Below are positions 23,201 through 35,200 of a stretch of 64,000 bases of DNA, in pieces. A model generated the notes under the pieces. It saw only the letters and a list, made by a program, of their open reading frames with translations. It was not told where the DNA came from and ran no database searches. The stretch lies in contig CM056379.1 of NCBI GenBank assembly GCA_029718625.1, positions 65,375,626 to 65,439,625 of the forward strand, written 5' to 3'. Positions within the stretch are counted from its first letter, which is position 1, and each line of letters opens with the position of its first letter. Source of the DNA: Synaphobranchus kaupii (taxonomy: Eukaryota > Chordata > Actinopteri > Anguilliformes > Synaphobranchidae). Both the position numbers and the translations under genes were made by a program.

Positions 23201-26200
23201 AGGTGTTTAGACCCATACATATTTATCCCCCTATGTGTTAGGTGATGGTGGGGGAAGGACCCAAACGCAGGCAGGAGTACAAAAAAAAAACGAAGTTTAA
23301 TAAGGGCAAGGCAGCAATCCGTGGTAATACAGGCCGGGTCAAAAACCGGGAAGGCAGGGCAACGGTACAAAGACAGAATCCAAAAACAGGGTCACAGAAC
23401 AGGCAGGGGTCCGAACTGGGAAGGCACAACAAAGGCACAAAAACAGTATCCGAAAATCAGAGTCGTGAGAACACAGGCAGGGGTCTAAACCAGGGAGGCA
23501 AAAGAGAAACAAAAAGAAAACAAACCAAAGACAGAAAACAGGAAAAAAACAACCACAGGTAAAGGATGAGGGATACGAAAACTCGGAAATGGATATCAGG
23601 GCAGGTACTCGGGAAACTAGCAAGACACACAGTAGAAAATCAATGATGAGGAACTTGCAAAGACAGACTGAAATAACAGGGTTTAAATACACAGGGAGAA
23701 GATTACACAAAAGGAATCAGGTGTGAAGAGGAGGGGAAATGGGAGAGTACACAGGTGAGAACAATGAGGGTTAACAAGGACCAATAATACAATGACGGGG
23801 GAAACGTAAGACACAGACTGGAATACACATAGACACAATGATAACAAACGGCCTGGGGTTAGCAGGTAGACAAATGCGCAGCTCAGAGGGGAGGAACACG
23901 AAAGTGGACACGTGCAGAAAATGCGAAATCACAGATAGATACAGGGATAGGATAATGAGGAGGGAAATGACAGCTGCAGGTAGAAACTCAAGATGAATTA
24001 GTAATTAGTAATGTTAGTAGCGAACTCTAAAACCCTAATGTTAGTAGGTTAGCTGGTTAGTATTATATACACGTTAGTTTGTTAGCAGGTTAGTATTAAA
24101 TCTAATCTAACAGTTAGTATGATTAGTACATTAGTATTAAATACAAATATTAATAAAGCCAGAAGGAAGAAAACGAGATACGAAATACAGAGGAAACCCG
24201 AATGTTCCCAAAATCACCTGAATAGTGCAATGACAAAGACAGGGAGTGGAATCTCGAGAAACATGGAACGCGGACTGACAATCGCAAGGGAAATGCGGGA
24301 AAATGGGTAAAAGAAATCAGGAAAGATAATACAGAATAAACAGACAGATTACAGGATCCTAACACTATACTGATGAAAGGATAGTAATCTCCACTTGAAA
24401 ATGATGCAAAAGTGAGTTTTATTAGCCAAAACAGTTGATTTGTAGTTAACTATATCATTATTTTATGATTTATAGCAGTGCACAATTTAGCCTTTTTGGA
24501 TACATTTGGATACGCTAAGGGACAGCAGGGTGCACTGCCTATTTTGTATCATAGATCTGTAGTAGTTCTGCATATCACCCTCAGATTTTGCATACTTGTG
24601 GACAGAGTTTATGATCCAGGTAATGTAGTTTTACCTGTTTCACATATGTAACTCTCAGTATTTCATTGCAAACTAAAGAAAAACAATGGGTTTTTTTGCA
24701 TTTTTTCCAAGATTTCTTTGCATTTGTGGCACTTTTTTTGACCTAAATTATGAAAAGAAACTAATCTAAGTTAGTATTGTAAATGGTACAACTGTCTTAT
24801 TTCATTTAAGCCATGTTGCAAATCTCCGTCTCTGCATTCGCACCTCCTCTCATTACAGCGGAACCGCACTTCGGGCTCTTCCTGAGTGACGGTGTTGACG
24901 TCACAGGTTCAGCAAACATACGCCGTTCCTATGGCAAAAACGAGATGGCTGCCACCCACATCCTCAAAGAGCCTGTTGCGTAGGCTTGGAGGATGCTCTT
25001 CCGTCAGCGGGGTTATCAAAGCACCTAATTACCATGGCTATAGAGTCGCACAGGAACTCATCGCCTCAGTAATCATGTGTACCCACCTAACCCGTGGCCT
25101 CTAAATGGTAATAGCTAAGCCTTTCAGGACTGGTGGGAAGGGGAAACGGTGACCACTGCACTAAAAGGCCTTTGAGACCCAATTACCCAGCAGCGTTCTT
25201 CACATGAAATGAGACCATGATCTCCAGAGGCCATGCAACACACCTGTTCTTCACTCTCTCTGTTTGTCTGCACAGCGAGGAAGACATTAAAGTGATTTAT
25301 TATCATCTTCATGTTCTTCATTACTTTGAGAGGCAGAATTGATTGATGTGACCTTTTGCATTTTTTTTAGGTTCTGGCATAATTAAACATAACACTGACA
25401 TTTTAATATTTAAACTAGATCATAGTATTCTACTTTTGGATTGAAGTATAAATATTTAATTTGTAATGATAGAAGAAGGCTGAAGAGAGAATACTGTTGA
25501 GTGAAAGCTGTCATTGCTGTAACGTACAGTATATGTTACAGTAATGGATATGTTGTCAGTCTGTGATGCAAAAGAATGTGTCAGTTCTGTAACACAGGTG
25601 GTTTCATTGCCACAGCTATGCCTCAGATGTGACGTCAGGGCTAAGTGACGGGTACGAGGGGCTATCGGAGAAGAGCGCCAAGTCTGCCACCAAACGCACT
25701 GCTGGGAAGCTGTTCAGGAGGAGAGCCCGCTCTCGCCTGCGTATCACAGGGGTACGAGACAAGTCTGCCCATCAGCCGAACCCACATTTCCAGGAGTATG
25801 CATATGCATCTCATGTAATTTAGTCACAGGTCAAAACACTCTTCCATCACGGGCCTTTTAACATCTTTGTTTGTTTGAGGGACACTTTGTCTTTATAGTC
25901 AACCAGTCATGCAGTTCCACTTCCAGTGGAAGTGCATACAAACACAAACACAAACAGACACACAGACACATGCACACGCACACACAGTAGTGTTCCTTGC
26001 TGTGAATCCTGCTCCCTCTTTGCCCACAGCTTTCAGACAAAGTGGACAGGGTGGTGGAGTGTCAGCTGCAGACACACAACAACAAGATGGTGACATTCAA
26101 GTTCGACCTGGACGGAGACTACCCAGACGACATAGCCACAGTCATGGTGATTTCCCTCCTATCACCAGCGAGCTGAGCACCCATTGTTATTAAAATTGTA

Positions 26201-29200
26201 TTTTTGCATAGCATGTTCAAGCTGTAGTTTTCTGAGTTCACTCTTATCCTAATGGCAGACTCCTCTATCTCACCCTGTACCGCAGACATCCTGCCCTGCT
26301 TCTGATAAATAACTACAGTGATGAACTACATAGAATGACACACTTTACTATGAGGGGGAAAGAGATAACTGCAGCTGCAGTTTACTTGTGCTTGGCCTTT
26401 TTTGCCTCAAGATTAAGAATGGTCGAGTGGAGTATGCAAAGCTATAGCATAACAGTTTTCCACTACTTTATTTACAGGCAGTTTGGAGCGACTGGGACAC
26501 ATCTCAGTCACCACGCTGCCGTTGTGTAATGCCTTTGTTCTCCCACGGTCAGCCGGGGCTGAAGTTTGCCCCGTCCCCCTGCCACGAAATACACGGGGCT
26601 GTTGGTTATCGAGAGAATCTTGGCAGAGCTGCGTCTGGCCTCACAACTGTCCGGGATCATTAGCGCGGCGTATGAGCCAAATTAAAACATGCTGACAGAG
26701 AGCAATAGCCACACCTAACCAGCATCCACTGGACTGACTATTTCTGTGATGAATGCTCATGTGATGCAGCTCTTTTTATAACCGTACACACATTAACATA
26801 AAGGCAGAATGTATAGGCGTGAATGCGTTTACGGTTCTATTCATTGACTTGTGCCTGACTGACTCTGTCCTCTCTCGCTCCCCATCTCTGTCTGCTTGTG
26901 TCCGCGCGCACGCTTACCCAGGTGCACAACGAGTTCATCCTTCCGTCGGAGCAGGAAGGCTTTATCCACCGCATGGGCGACATCATCAGGCGGGCCGAGG
27001 CCCTGATGAAGAAGGAGCCCCCGGGCCCCACCGATGCCCCGGGAGGCCCCCACCTGCCCTACCTGAGTGGGGCCGGCACCCTGTCCGCTTCACAGGTCGG
27101 TCTCAGTGCCGCGCTCCCAAAGCCTGCCCGCTGTTCCAAAAGCCCAGTCTTATCACAGTCTTATCCTGGTTCTTCAGGAAAGCTACTTTCAATAATAAGT
27201 CAATAATAAACACTGTATTCATATATTTATTAGTCTATACAGTTGAAGTCGGATGTTTACATACACTTAGGTTGAAGTCATTAAAACTAATTTTTAACCA
27301 CTCCACCGATTTCATGTTAGCAAACTATAGTGTTGGCAAGTCAGTTAGGACATCTACTTTGTGCATGACACAAGTAATTTTTTCAACAATTGTTTACAGA
27401 CAGATTATTTCACTTTTAATTCACTATATCACAATTCCAGTGGGTCAGAAGTTTACATACACTAAGTTGACTGTGCCTTTAAATTTTTAATATTTGGTTG
27501 CATATCCTTTGCATGCCATGACTTCCTGATGTCTGTGACCCAACAACATCAAAAGACTCTTGATATCTTATTTTCTGGTACTCTTATAAGCAATACTATA
27601 ACGTCTCTGCATTTGAATGGATCTCTATGGGAATTGGGGGGTGGGACTAGATTTAGCTGTAAATTACACTGGAACAGTATGGAAACACATGGTTGGCTAA
27701 ATGGCTCTAAGTCATCAAGGGTCTGACATATCAAACAAGCTTTATATCATCACTCTGCTTCCAGAAATACAGTAGATATAGATGGATAACATGAAGGGTT
27801 GTTTCTCCTGACTTATTTTTCCATAGAGTTCAATAGGAAAATTTATCAGGAGAAACAACCCTTAAAGTGATCCATCCATATCTACTGCATATCTGGCAGC
27901 AGAGTGATGGTTTGAGGCTTGTTTGATACCTCAGACCCTTGATGACTTACAGCCATTTTACCAACCATGTATTCCATACTGTTCCAGCATAATTTACAGC
28001 TAAATCTAGTCCCACCCCCCATAGAGATCCATTCAAATGCAGAGACGTTATAGTATCGCTTGTAAGAGTACCAGAAAATAGGATATCAAGAGTCTTTTGA
28101 TGTTGTTGGGTCACAGACATCAGGAAGTCATGACATGCAAAGGATATGTGACCAAATATTAAAAATTTAAAGGCACAGTCAACTTAGCGTATGTAAACTT
28201 CTGACCCACTGGAATTGTGATATAGTGAATTAAAAGTGAAATTATCTGTCTGTAAACAATTGTTGGAAACATTACTTGTGTCATGCACAAAGTAGTTGTC
28301 CTAACTGTCTTGTCAACACTATAGTTTGCTAACATGAAATCTGTGGAGTGGTTAAAAATTAGTTTTAATGACTTTAACCTAAGTGTATGTAAACATCCGA
28401 CTTCAACTGTATACCCATAATTATTTCCCAGGTTTTGCAAGTGCATTACATAGCAGAGACGGACAGGTGAGAGGTCCATCCACATGTTTGTTTTTGTGTG
28501 TTTTCATATATTTTTGTTAACTCTTAAGTGTTAAAAAGCAGCTTCACACATTGATTCACAAGCCTGGTAACACTGCAGTGTGAAACATGTCATTCTCCAG
28601 ATTTCCCACGTCACACTCGCGGTTGTTCTGTGTGGCTTATACAAAATGCCAGCTAATTGCACAGTCCCAGAGGAAAAAAACAGCACGTCGGACACGCCTG
28701 TGTGTCTACAGCTAGATTTCTGTAATTGAGGAACACTGTGATCTGTACTCCCATAGCTTTACCGCTCCCACCTCTCTGTTTCTGATTGGCGGGAGGTCAG
28801 GTCGTATTTCAAAGCGAATGCCTTTATGCTGCAAGTTTCATGGTAATAATGACATACAATTCTGATATCAGTTCACACAACAGCTTGTAGGGACCTGAGG
28901 GTGCAGACACCTGACTGCGACCCTATCCGCGCCGGAGACGAGCATGCTGGTTAACTGACCTGAGTGCTGCGCAGCACATTTCCTAAAACATGCTTCCGGA
29001 ACACTATCCGCCTGACAAAAAACCGGCGGGCACCTGTCCTCCAGTCACATTGCACTGTGGTTGTAAAAAAAGGTGCCGGTGTGACTGAATGAAAGACATC
29101 AGATAGGGGACAAAAGGATTGAAATTAAGTTGTTCATGGCTGCAGGAAGAGATCAAGGATTGTAAACTGTAAACTTTGTGAAGGGACTGAATTTGATTGA

Positions 29201-32200
29201 ACGGCATTGAGAAGGACTGACATACGGAGTGCAGGTAAGGTACTTGTGCAGGCAGCAGAAGTGTTCTGTTTTGCATAAAAGCCTGTGATGTCATTGGAGG
29301 AACTTCACCGCACACAGAACTGTATGGCACTGCTCTCTCTTTCCACTTCTGATACTGCTAAGAACTCTGGGCTACTGATGTGGTCCTATGGGAGGTTTTG
29401 AGGGAACCGTGTGGCTCAGAGCTTCATATAGAAGAGAAGAATTTCGAATGAACCGTCCCCTTGCCAGGACGACCGCAGGACTGCGAGGAACACAGCCTTC
29501 CCTTGCCTTTCAGTAACAGGCACTGAGATGTCAACAGATATAAAACAGAAAGCAGAACAATGTGTTGTTTCATGTGGAGTTGGAGACCTGCACCCCACCC
29601 CACCCTCCTCTCCTGGCTTTGACCCAGGGCCTTATTGAAACCAGGTTCCCCGCCACTGCCCGGAGACCCCTCTGGCCTGTTCAGCCCACCCCTCCACCCA
29701 CACAGTGCTGGAGAGCAGCCGTAGCCTAGGGCATGCTTGTACTCAGAGGCCACGACAGGATGAAAACTTGTTAGAGGCCTAAGATTGTGAAAAACACTTC
29801 TTCGTTCACAGCCAATGCACAAACATCCATCTCCGGTCTTTTACCGCCTCTCTGCTCCCTCATGGCTCCTGGGAGAACACATACAGTTGCAGCCTTCCAG
29901 GTCCATTTAATTGTACTTGTTGCCTGTTGGCACAGTTCAGTGAGTCAGAAAAACCAATGTGGAGCACAGTCTGACTCAAAGCATTATCATACTCTGAGCC
30001 ATTATCATTATCACATTATCAAAACTCTTTTTTTCCCATCTGCAGTTGTTTCTTTGCTAGAAGAAATTGCCCACTACAGAAAGAGGCAGGCACAGTCACA
30101 GGTGATGAGGGAAGTTTAATTTAAATTAATAAATGATTAATGATAAGAGATTAATGAAGATTATGAGGTTAAGAAGGAGCAGGAGGGAAGGGAAGAATCA
30201 AACACACTGATAGCACCATTATGCAGTCCGCAGTTTATGCTATTATGAAAACAATATATCTTACTCTTACTCTATATCTTACTCTTACTTCATGACTTTT
30301 CATGAGAAGCTCCATCTGACCATGTCCAGTTTCGGACAGGGCGTAAATCAATGCCAAACTAAGGTAGTCACAAGAAAAGCCTTTTTGGGTCATTAAAGCA
30401 CAACTGAACTTTGGTAGAACTTTGGGTTGTGTAGTTACCTGGCCATGATATGAGTCCAAATGGTGGTGAAATATGTTCGTTAGTTGCTCTGTGCTCCCCT
30501 AGGGTGATAATCCAGAATAGGGTATTTGTCGCTCTCCATTCACTTCTATAGGGCAGCTAAAACAGTCTCAAAATGACACTTCTAGCACATATACGAATGT
30601 GAACAAAGTGGATTCTGTCAATACAAACTATAACCAGTCCTCGTACGTATTTTTTTTTTTGAAAATGAAATGGCCCTTTCCTGGCTTTTTAGTATTTTAT
30701 TTGGAACGCAGATCCGGTAGGTAATTATTGCGCCGGAAACAGCGTTATGCGTCGATGCGGCAAAAACCACTCATTGGTACAAATTTCCATGGAAGCGAGC
30801 GTTCCTGGTAGTAGATATCTATGGTAAACAAACCAACCTGCTGACATTTTGCTAGTCTTTTCTGGTAGCTTACTAACAACATTAAAGAAAATAGTACTTT
30901 TATAAATAATTTCAATTACACAAAAAAAAAATACGTAAGAGGACTGGTTATTGTTTGTATTGACAGAATCCACTTCGTTCACGTTCGTATACGTGCTAGA
31001 AGTGTCGTTTTCAGACCGTTTTAGCTGCCCTATAGAAGTGAATTTAGAGCAACAAATACCCTATTCTGGATTATCACCCCAGGGGAGCACAAAGCAACTA
31101 CGAACATATTTGCCACCATTTGGACTCATATCATGGCCAGGTAACTACACAACCCAAAGTTCTACCAAAGTTCAGTTGTGCTTTAAAACCTAACTGGGCC
31201 TTAATGCAGTCTCTACCAATTATAGATATAGGAATTCATGTTGCAGTAACGTGTATGACCTGTTCACAATTATGAGATTGTTTCTGATTTCTTTTAGCCA
31301 AACCTGCACAGTTACATCCTAGCCCGAACTCACTCCTCCTCATCACTGCCTGGTAAGGAAAAGAAAGACTGGTGTGCAAATAGGGACCTGCCATTTCCCA
31401 CTGTAGTCTGTAGACCTGCCATTACTGCATGTGCATTGGAAAGAATGGAGCTAGGAAGAGCCTGTGGTTCCTTAATGCTGGCTGTGGACATAAAGCCTCT
31501 GTGTTTGCTGAGTGACCCTGTTCTTCTGCACCCCTTTGCAGATTTTGGCATGGCCAGCCCCAGTCAGGTGAACCTGGGCTCCCCCCAGGTGCCGACTGGA
31601 GACTTCTTCTTCGATGCGGATGTTACCTCACCGGACCGGCCTATGTTGCGCTCTCAGTCCTTCAACAGCGGCCCAGGTACAGTTTGCATGTGCCGTTCCT
31701 CCCCCTTGCGCCCCCGGTACCTGGTGCCGTCCGTTCTTCCACTGGTCTGCACCCTATAGTCCGCAGCTTTGGCTCCCAAGCGGCGGGGCCGGCACAAAGG
31801 CGGCAGTCTGCGAGCCTTGGCAGCGTATTAAAAAGCCCTGTATGCCGGGCCTGCCCATCCTCGACTCTCAGGAATATTGCCTTAGCACTTAGCCAAGCGC
31901 CAGTTAGCTCTACGGCACCTCAAAGCCCGGGTCTGTGACTGCTGCACCGCAGGGCCTCCTGGGAAATTACCTCACCTGAAGAGTGCTTTTATGGTCTGAA
32001 TGCTATCACTGTGAAGCCAGTTTCCTCAGTGCTTTAAGCCTCCAACGCATCTGGTTGCCAGCTTTTAGGCCCGCCTTGTTCCAAGAAAGCCTCCTCGAAG
32101 CCTAAATAAAAGCAGGCAGGGGCAGTTAAAAAGCACAGAGCACACAGCCAATGATTAAGTGACAATAAGAAAACCCCACCCCCCTTCGCCACTGCTGGTG

Positions 32201-35200
32201 TTTTGGTCAGAGCGGAACATTGAGTTTCACAGGGACCTTTGGGAACTCGCCGATCGCTGGCGAGCGAATGTTTATTGGGTGCCACAGAGCCGATATTTCC
32301 ATCTTGCATTTAAATGAAAGTAGCCTTTTCACTCAAGCTGGGGGTGTGTTATGTTTTGACTGTAGCCCATTATTGAAGTGTCTCATGTTGGTTTGGGAGG
32401 AGGGCTCTGTTCCTTTGGCGTTTACTGATGAACAGTCTTCAAGTGACTGACAGTTGAACAGTAAATGCTAAGTTGGGGATAGACACACATTTTAAATACA
32501 CGTCCAACCCATGTCCCCTCCCCTCAGTCCACAGGAACGTCGCTTTCCGGCAGCCTAAACCCAAGCAGTGCTTGGCTTACCGCTGCCCGTTTAGTCACGT
32601 AATGACATCATCCATGATTGTGCTCTTATGAACAGCGTTTATATTGTCCAGCAAAAGACAAAAAAAAATTCTCTATTCGTCATGGAAACCAATTTCCATA
32701 GAGCTCACAAGGGATTTATGTTTTAAATGCCTCATGTCACTGAGGAAAAAGGAGTGACAAAGAGAGGGTGACATAATTCCCCTGCGACGCCATTTCTGTA
32801 AATGAAACCAGACCTGTATGTAGACACACTGATGCTACTCATGTTGTGACGATATAACAGATGCTTCCCTCAAGGATTGTTACAGAGTTTGTTACTTAAT
32901 CAATACGTTGAAACATTTTAGCTGAACAGACTGTCTGTCTGATTCAGAGATGTATCCATTACTTCAGCTTAGTCTTTGTTTGGCAACGGGCTGTACATGA
33001 ATGATTTCTGTAAACCTACTGCTGTGAAAAGCTGCAATCCGCAATTCAAAGTGCTGTTCTTTGTCTTTCAGGATCAGGCCACCCTTACTGCCAGCCCACG
33101 TCTCTGTATTCATCAGTCTCTGCTCCCGAACACATGGTGGCCCACAGTCAGCTGGGTCACCTGCCACAGTACCAGACGTCCCCTTACATGGCCGCCACAA
33201 GCTTCCCCTTCCCATACGCCGGGACCCCGGCCTCCGCCAACTCCTTGCTGTGTCACCCACCTCACAGCCACGTCCTGAGCAACCCCAGCTTTTCCTCAGC
33301 TGAATTGGGCTTCTCCAGCCACCAGGGGGAGGCCTTGAGCCCAGGCAGCGAGGGCGGCCCCCTGTCCCCACCGCCCCAGCACGCCCAGCCCCACGGCTTG
33401 TGGCCATCCCAGACGCAGCCTCTCTTCTCGCTGGCCAACGTGCTGTCGATGGCCATGAGCATGGCGCACTCCTTCATACCCGCCACCACCCTTGCCAGCC
33501 CGCTGACACCCGGCATGCCGCCAGTAATTGGAGGCTTTCACCCTCCCATGTCCCCCCACGTCGTCCCCCAGCTCGGCTACCCCTTCGGTCCCAACTACCA
33601 GGTGGCACCGGGGGACTCCTCCTACCACCAGGGGGCGACAGCAGAGCAGCTAGACTTCTATCAGAGGGCCGAATCGCACTCTATGGTGCAAGAGGGTGGT
33701 TTTGCGCCAATGTACCCGGGAATCCCTGGCGCCCCGCAGATGAACACACCCCCCACCAGAATCCCTGAGCCGACATTCCCCATCGAATCGCCCCCACAAT
33801 ATATCCCCACCGACACCAGCTCCCCTTCCTTGACCCAGTCGGTTCCTCACATTTATGGAATTCCACGCTTTGCGGCTCTGTCCCAGGGCCGGCCCAACAG
33901 CACAAGCTCCCCCACCGCCTCCTCCACCTCACCTTCGAGTACGGTGAGCATCAGACACCCCAACTAAAACTTTACCACAAGCCTGTTTATAATTGAGCAG
34001 TTGGAAGGAGAAAGTAACACACAAACTGTGATTTGTCCCCACAAGGTATCATCGACCAGCCCAAGGTCTCTGTCTCCCCCTGTAGTATCCGAGGGAATCG
34101 ACGGTGGCAACAAGGTCAGGCTCTCTCCCATTTGTGAAGGTAAGATTTACTATTACATGCTCCTACTCAAAGCCTGCAACTCCCTCTAAGGCAAATCATG
34201 CCACTTAAAACGAAGGAAGGGACATAAAAAACAGACAAGGCCTTTTCCATTACATAAGTTACATTATGTACTCAGTACAGGAAAGCCCGAAATACTACTT
34301 TGTGGATACCAAATTTGAATGATTTTTTTTGTGTGTTCTACCCACATTGGTGTTTAGCTGCATTGTTGGCTGTTAGCTTTGCCAGTAGTTGGATTGTGTA
34401 ACCATGTGTCTGTGTAATGTACCTTTTAGTTGTGTCTGTACGTATGAAGGTTGTTTTTAGCCTTGGACAGTGCATGACAATGTCTTCAATACTCAATACA
34501 GTCCTTTCCCATAATTCCCTTATGCCAGTGTTTACACACAACTATTACTGAGAATCCTGCTCACAACAGACCCAGACATTTGGTATTTACACTGCACAGG
34601 AGCTGCAGGCTTCAGAAAATCTGATTTGTTCAGGGTTTTATTGGTGAAGTGATAATGACCTACCTCTGGAAGTGTCTGCCATCTAGTGCCCAAAGTCGGT
34701 ACTGTTGTATTGTGTATGTTTGTCTGTACAAGCTGGATGTTGTTCTAATATTATTTGATTGCATTAATATAAGTTCTGAATATAAGGTTGTTTGTGCAAT
34801 TAACAAAACAAAAATGTTTAAGAAAGACTTCTGTCTAGGTAGATGTGCTCAGTGGTTTCAGACAGCAATTATTTTTGTAAAAATACTGAACACCTCTCAC
34901 AATCGCTCTTGTGTCTCTTGCTCCCAGCTGTCACTGAGCACAAGTTTGCAGTCACCGTAGGCCGATTCCAGGTGACACCCAGCAAGGTGATCCCAGGGCC
35001 TGCCCTGCCCAGCCCAGCCCCGGTTAGCTCAGCCCCAGCCCCGGCCATCCCCAGCCCGCCCTCCTCGTTTGGGGAAATTGAGACGGAGAGCAGCACAGAA
35101 GAGCCGGGTGAGTCTGAGAGCAGCCTGAGCACCTGTCACTCCACCCCCCCTCCCTCACCAGTCCCCCAGGGGGGCGGCGCAGGAAGTGGAGGGCCAGCCC

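Noticed and set aside
23242..23710. Charged frames over 100 residues
   Set aside because: They fall in the LTR-like insertion and consist of its repeated AACAGGCAGGGGTC blocks.
28432..28466. Splice-bounded 35-bp candidate micro-exon of wnk4
   Set aside because: Exons E and F join in phase 0 without it, and 35 bases would shift the frame. No WNK counterpart for its translations.
28159..28485. 108-residue frame in the Tc1-type element
   Set aside because: It lies in the inverted terminal repeat and has no transposase motif.
33262..33932. Minus-strand glycine-rich frames
   Set aside because: Antisense shadows of wnk4 exon H.
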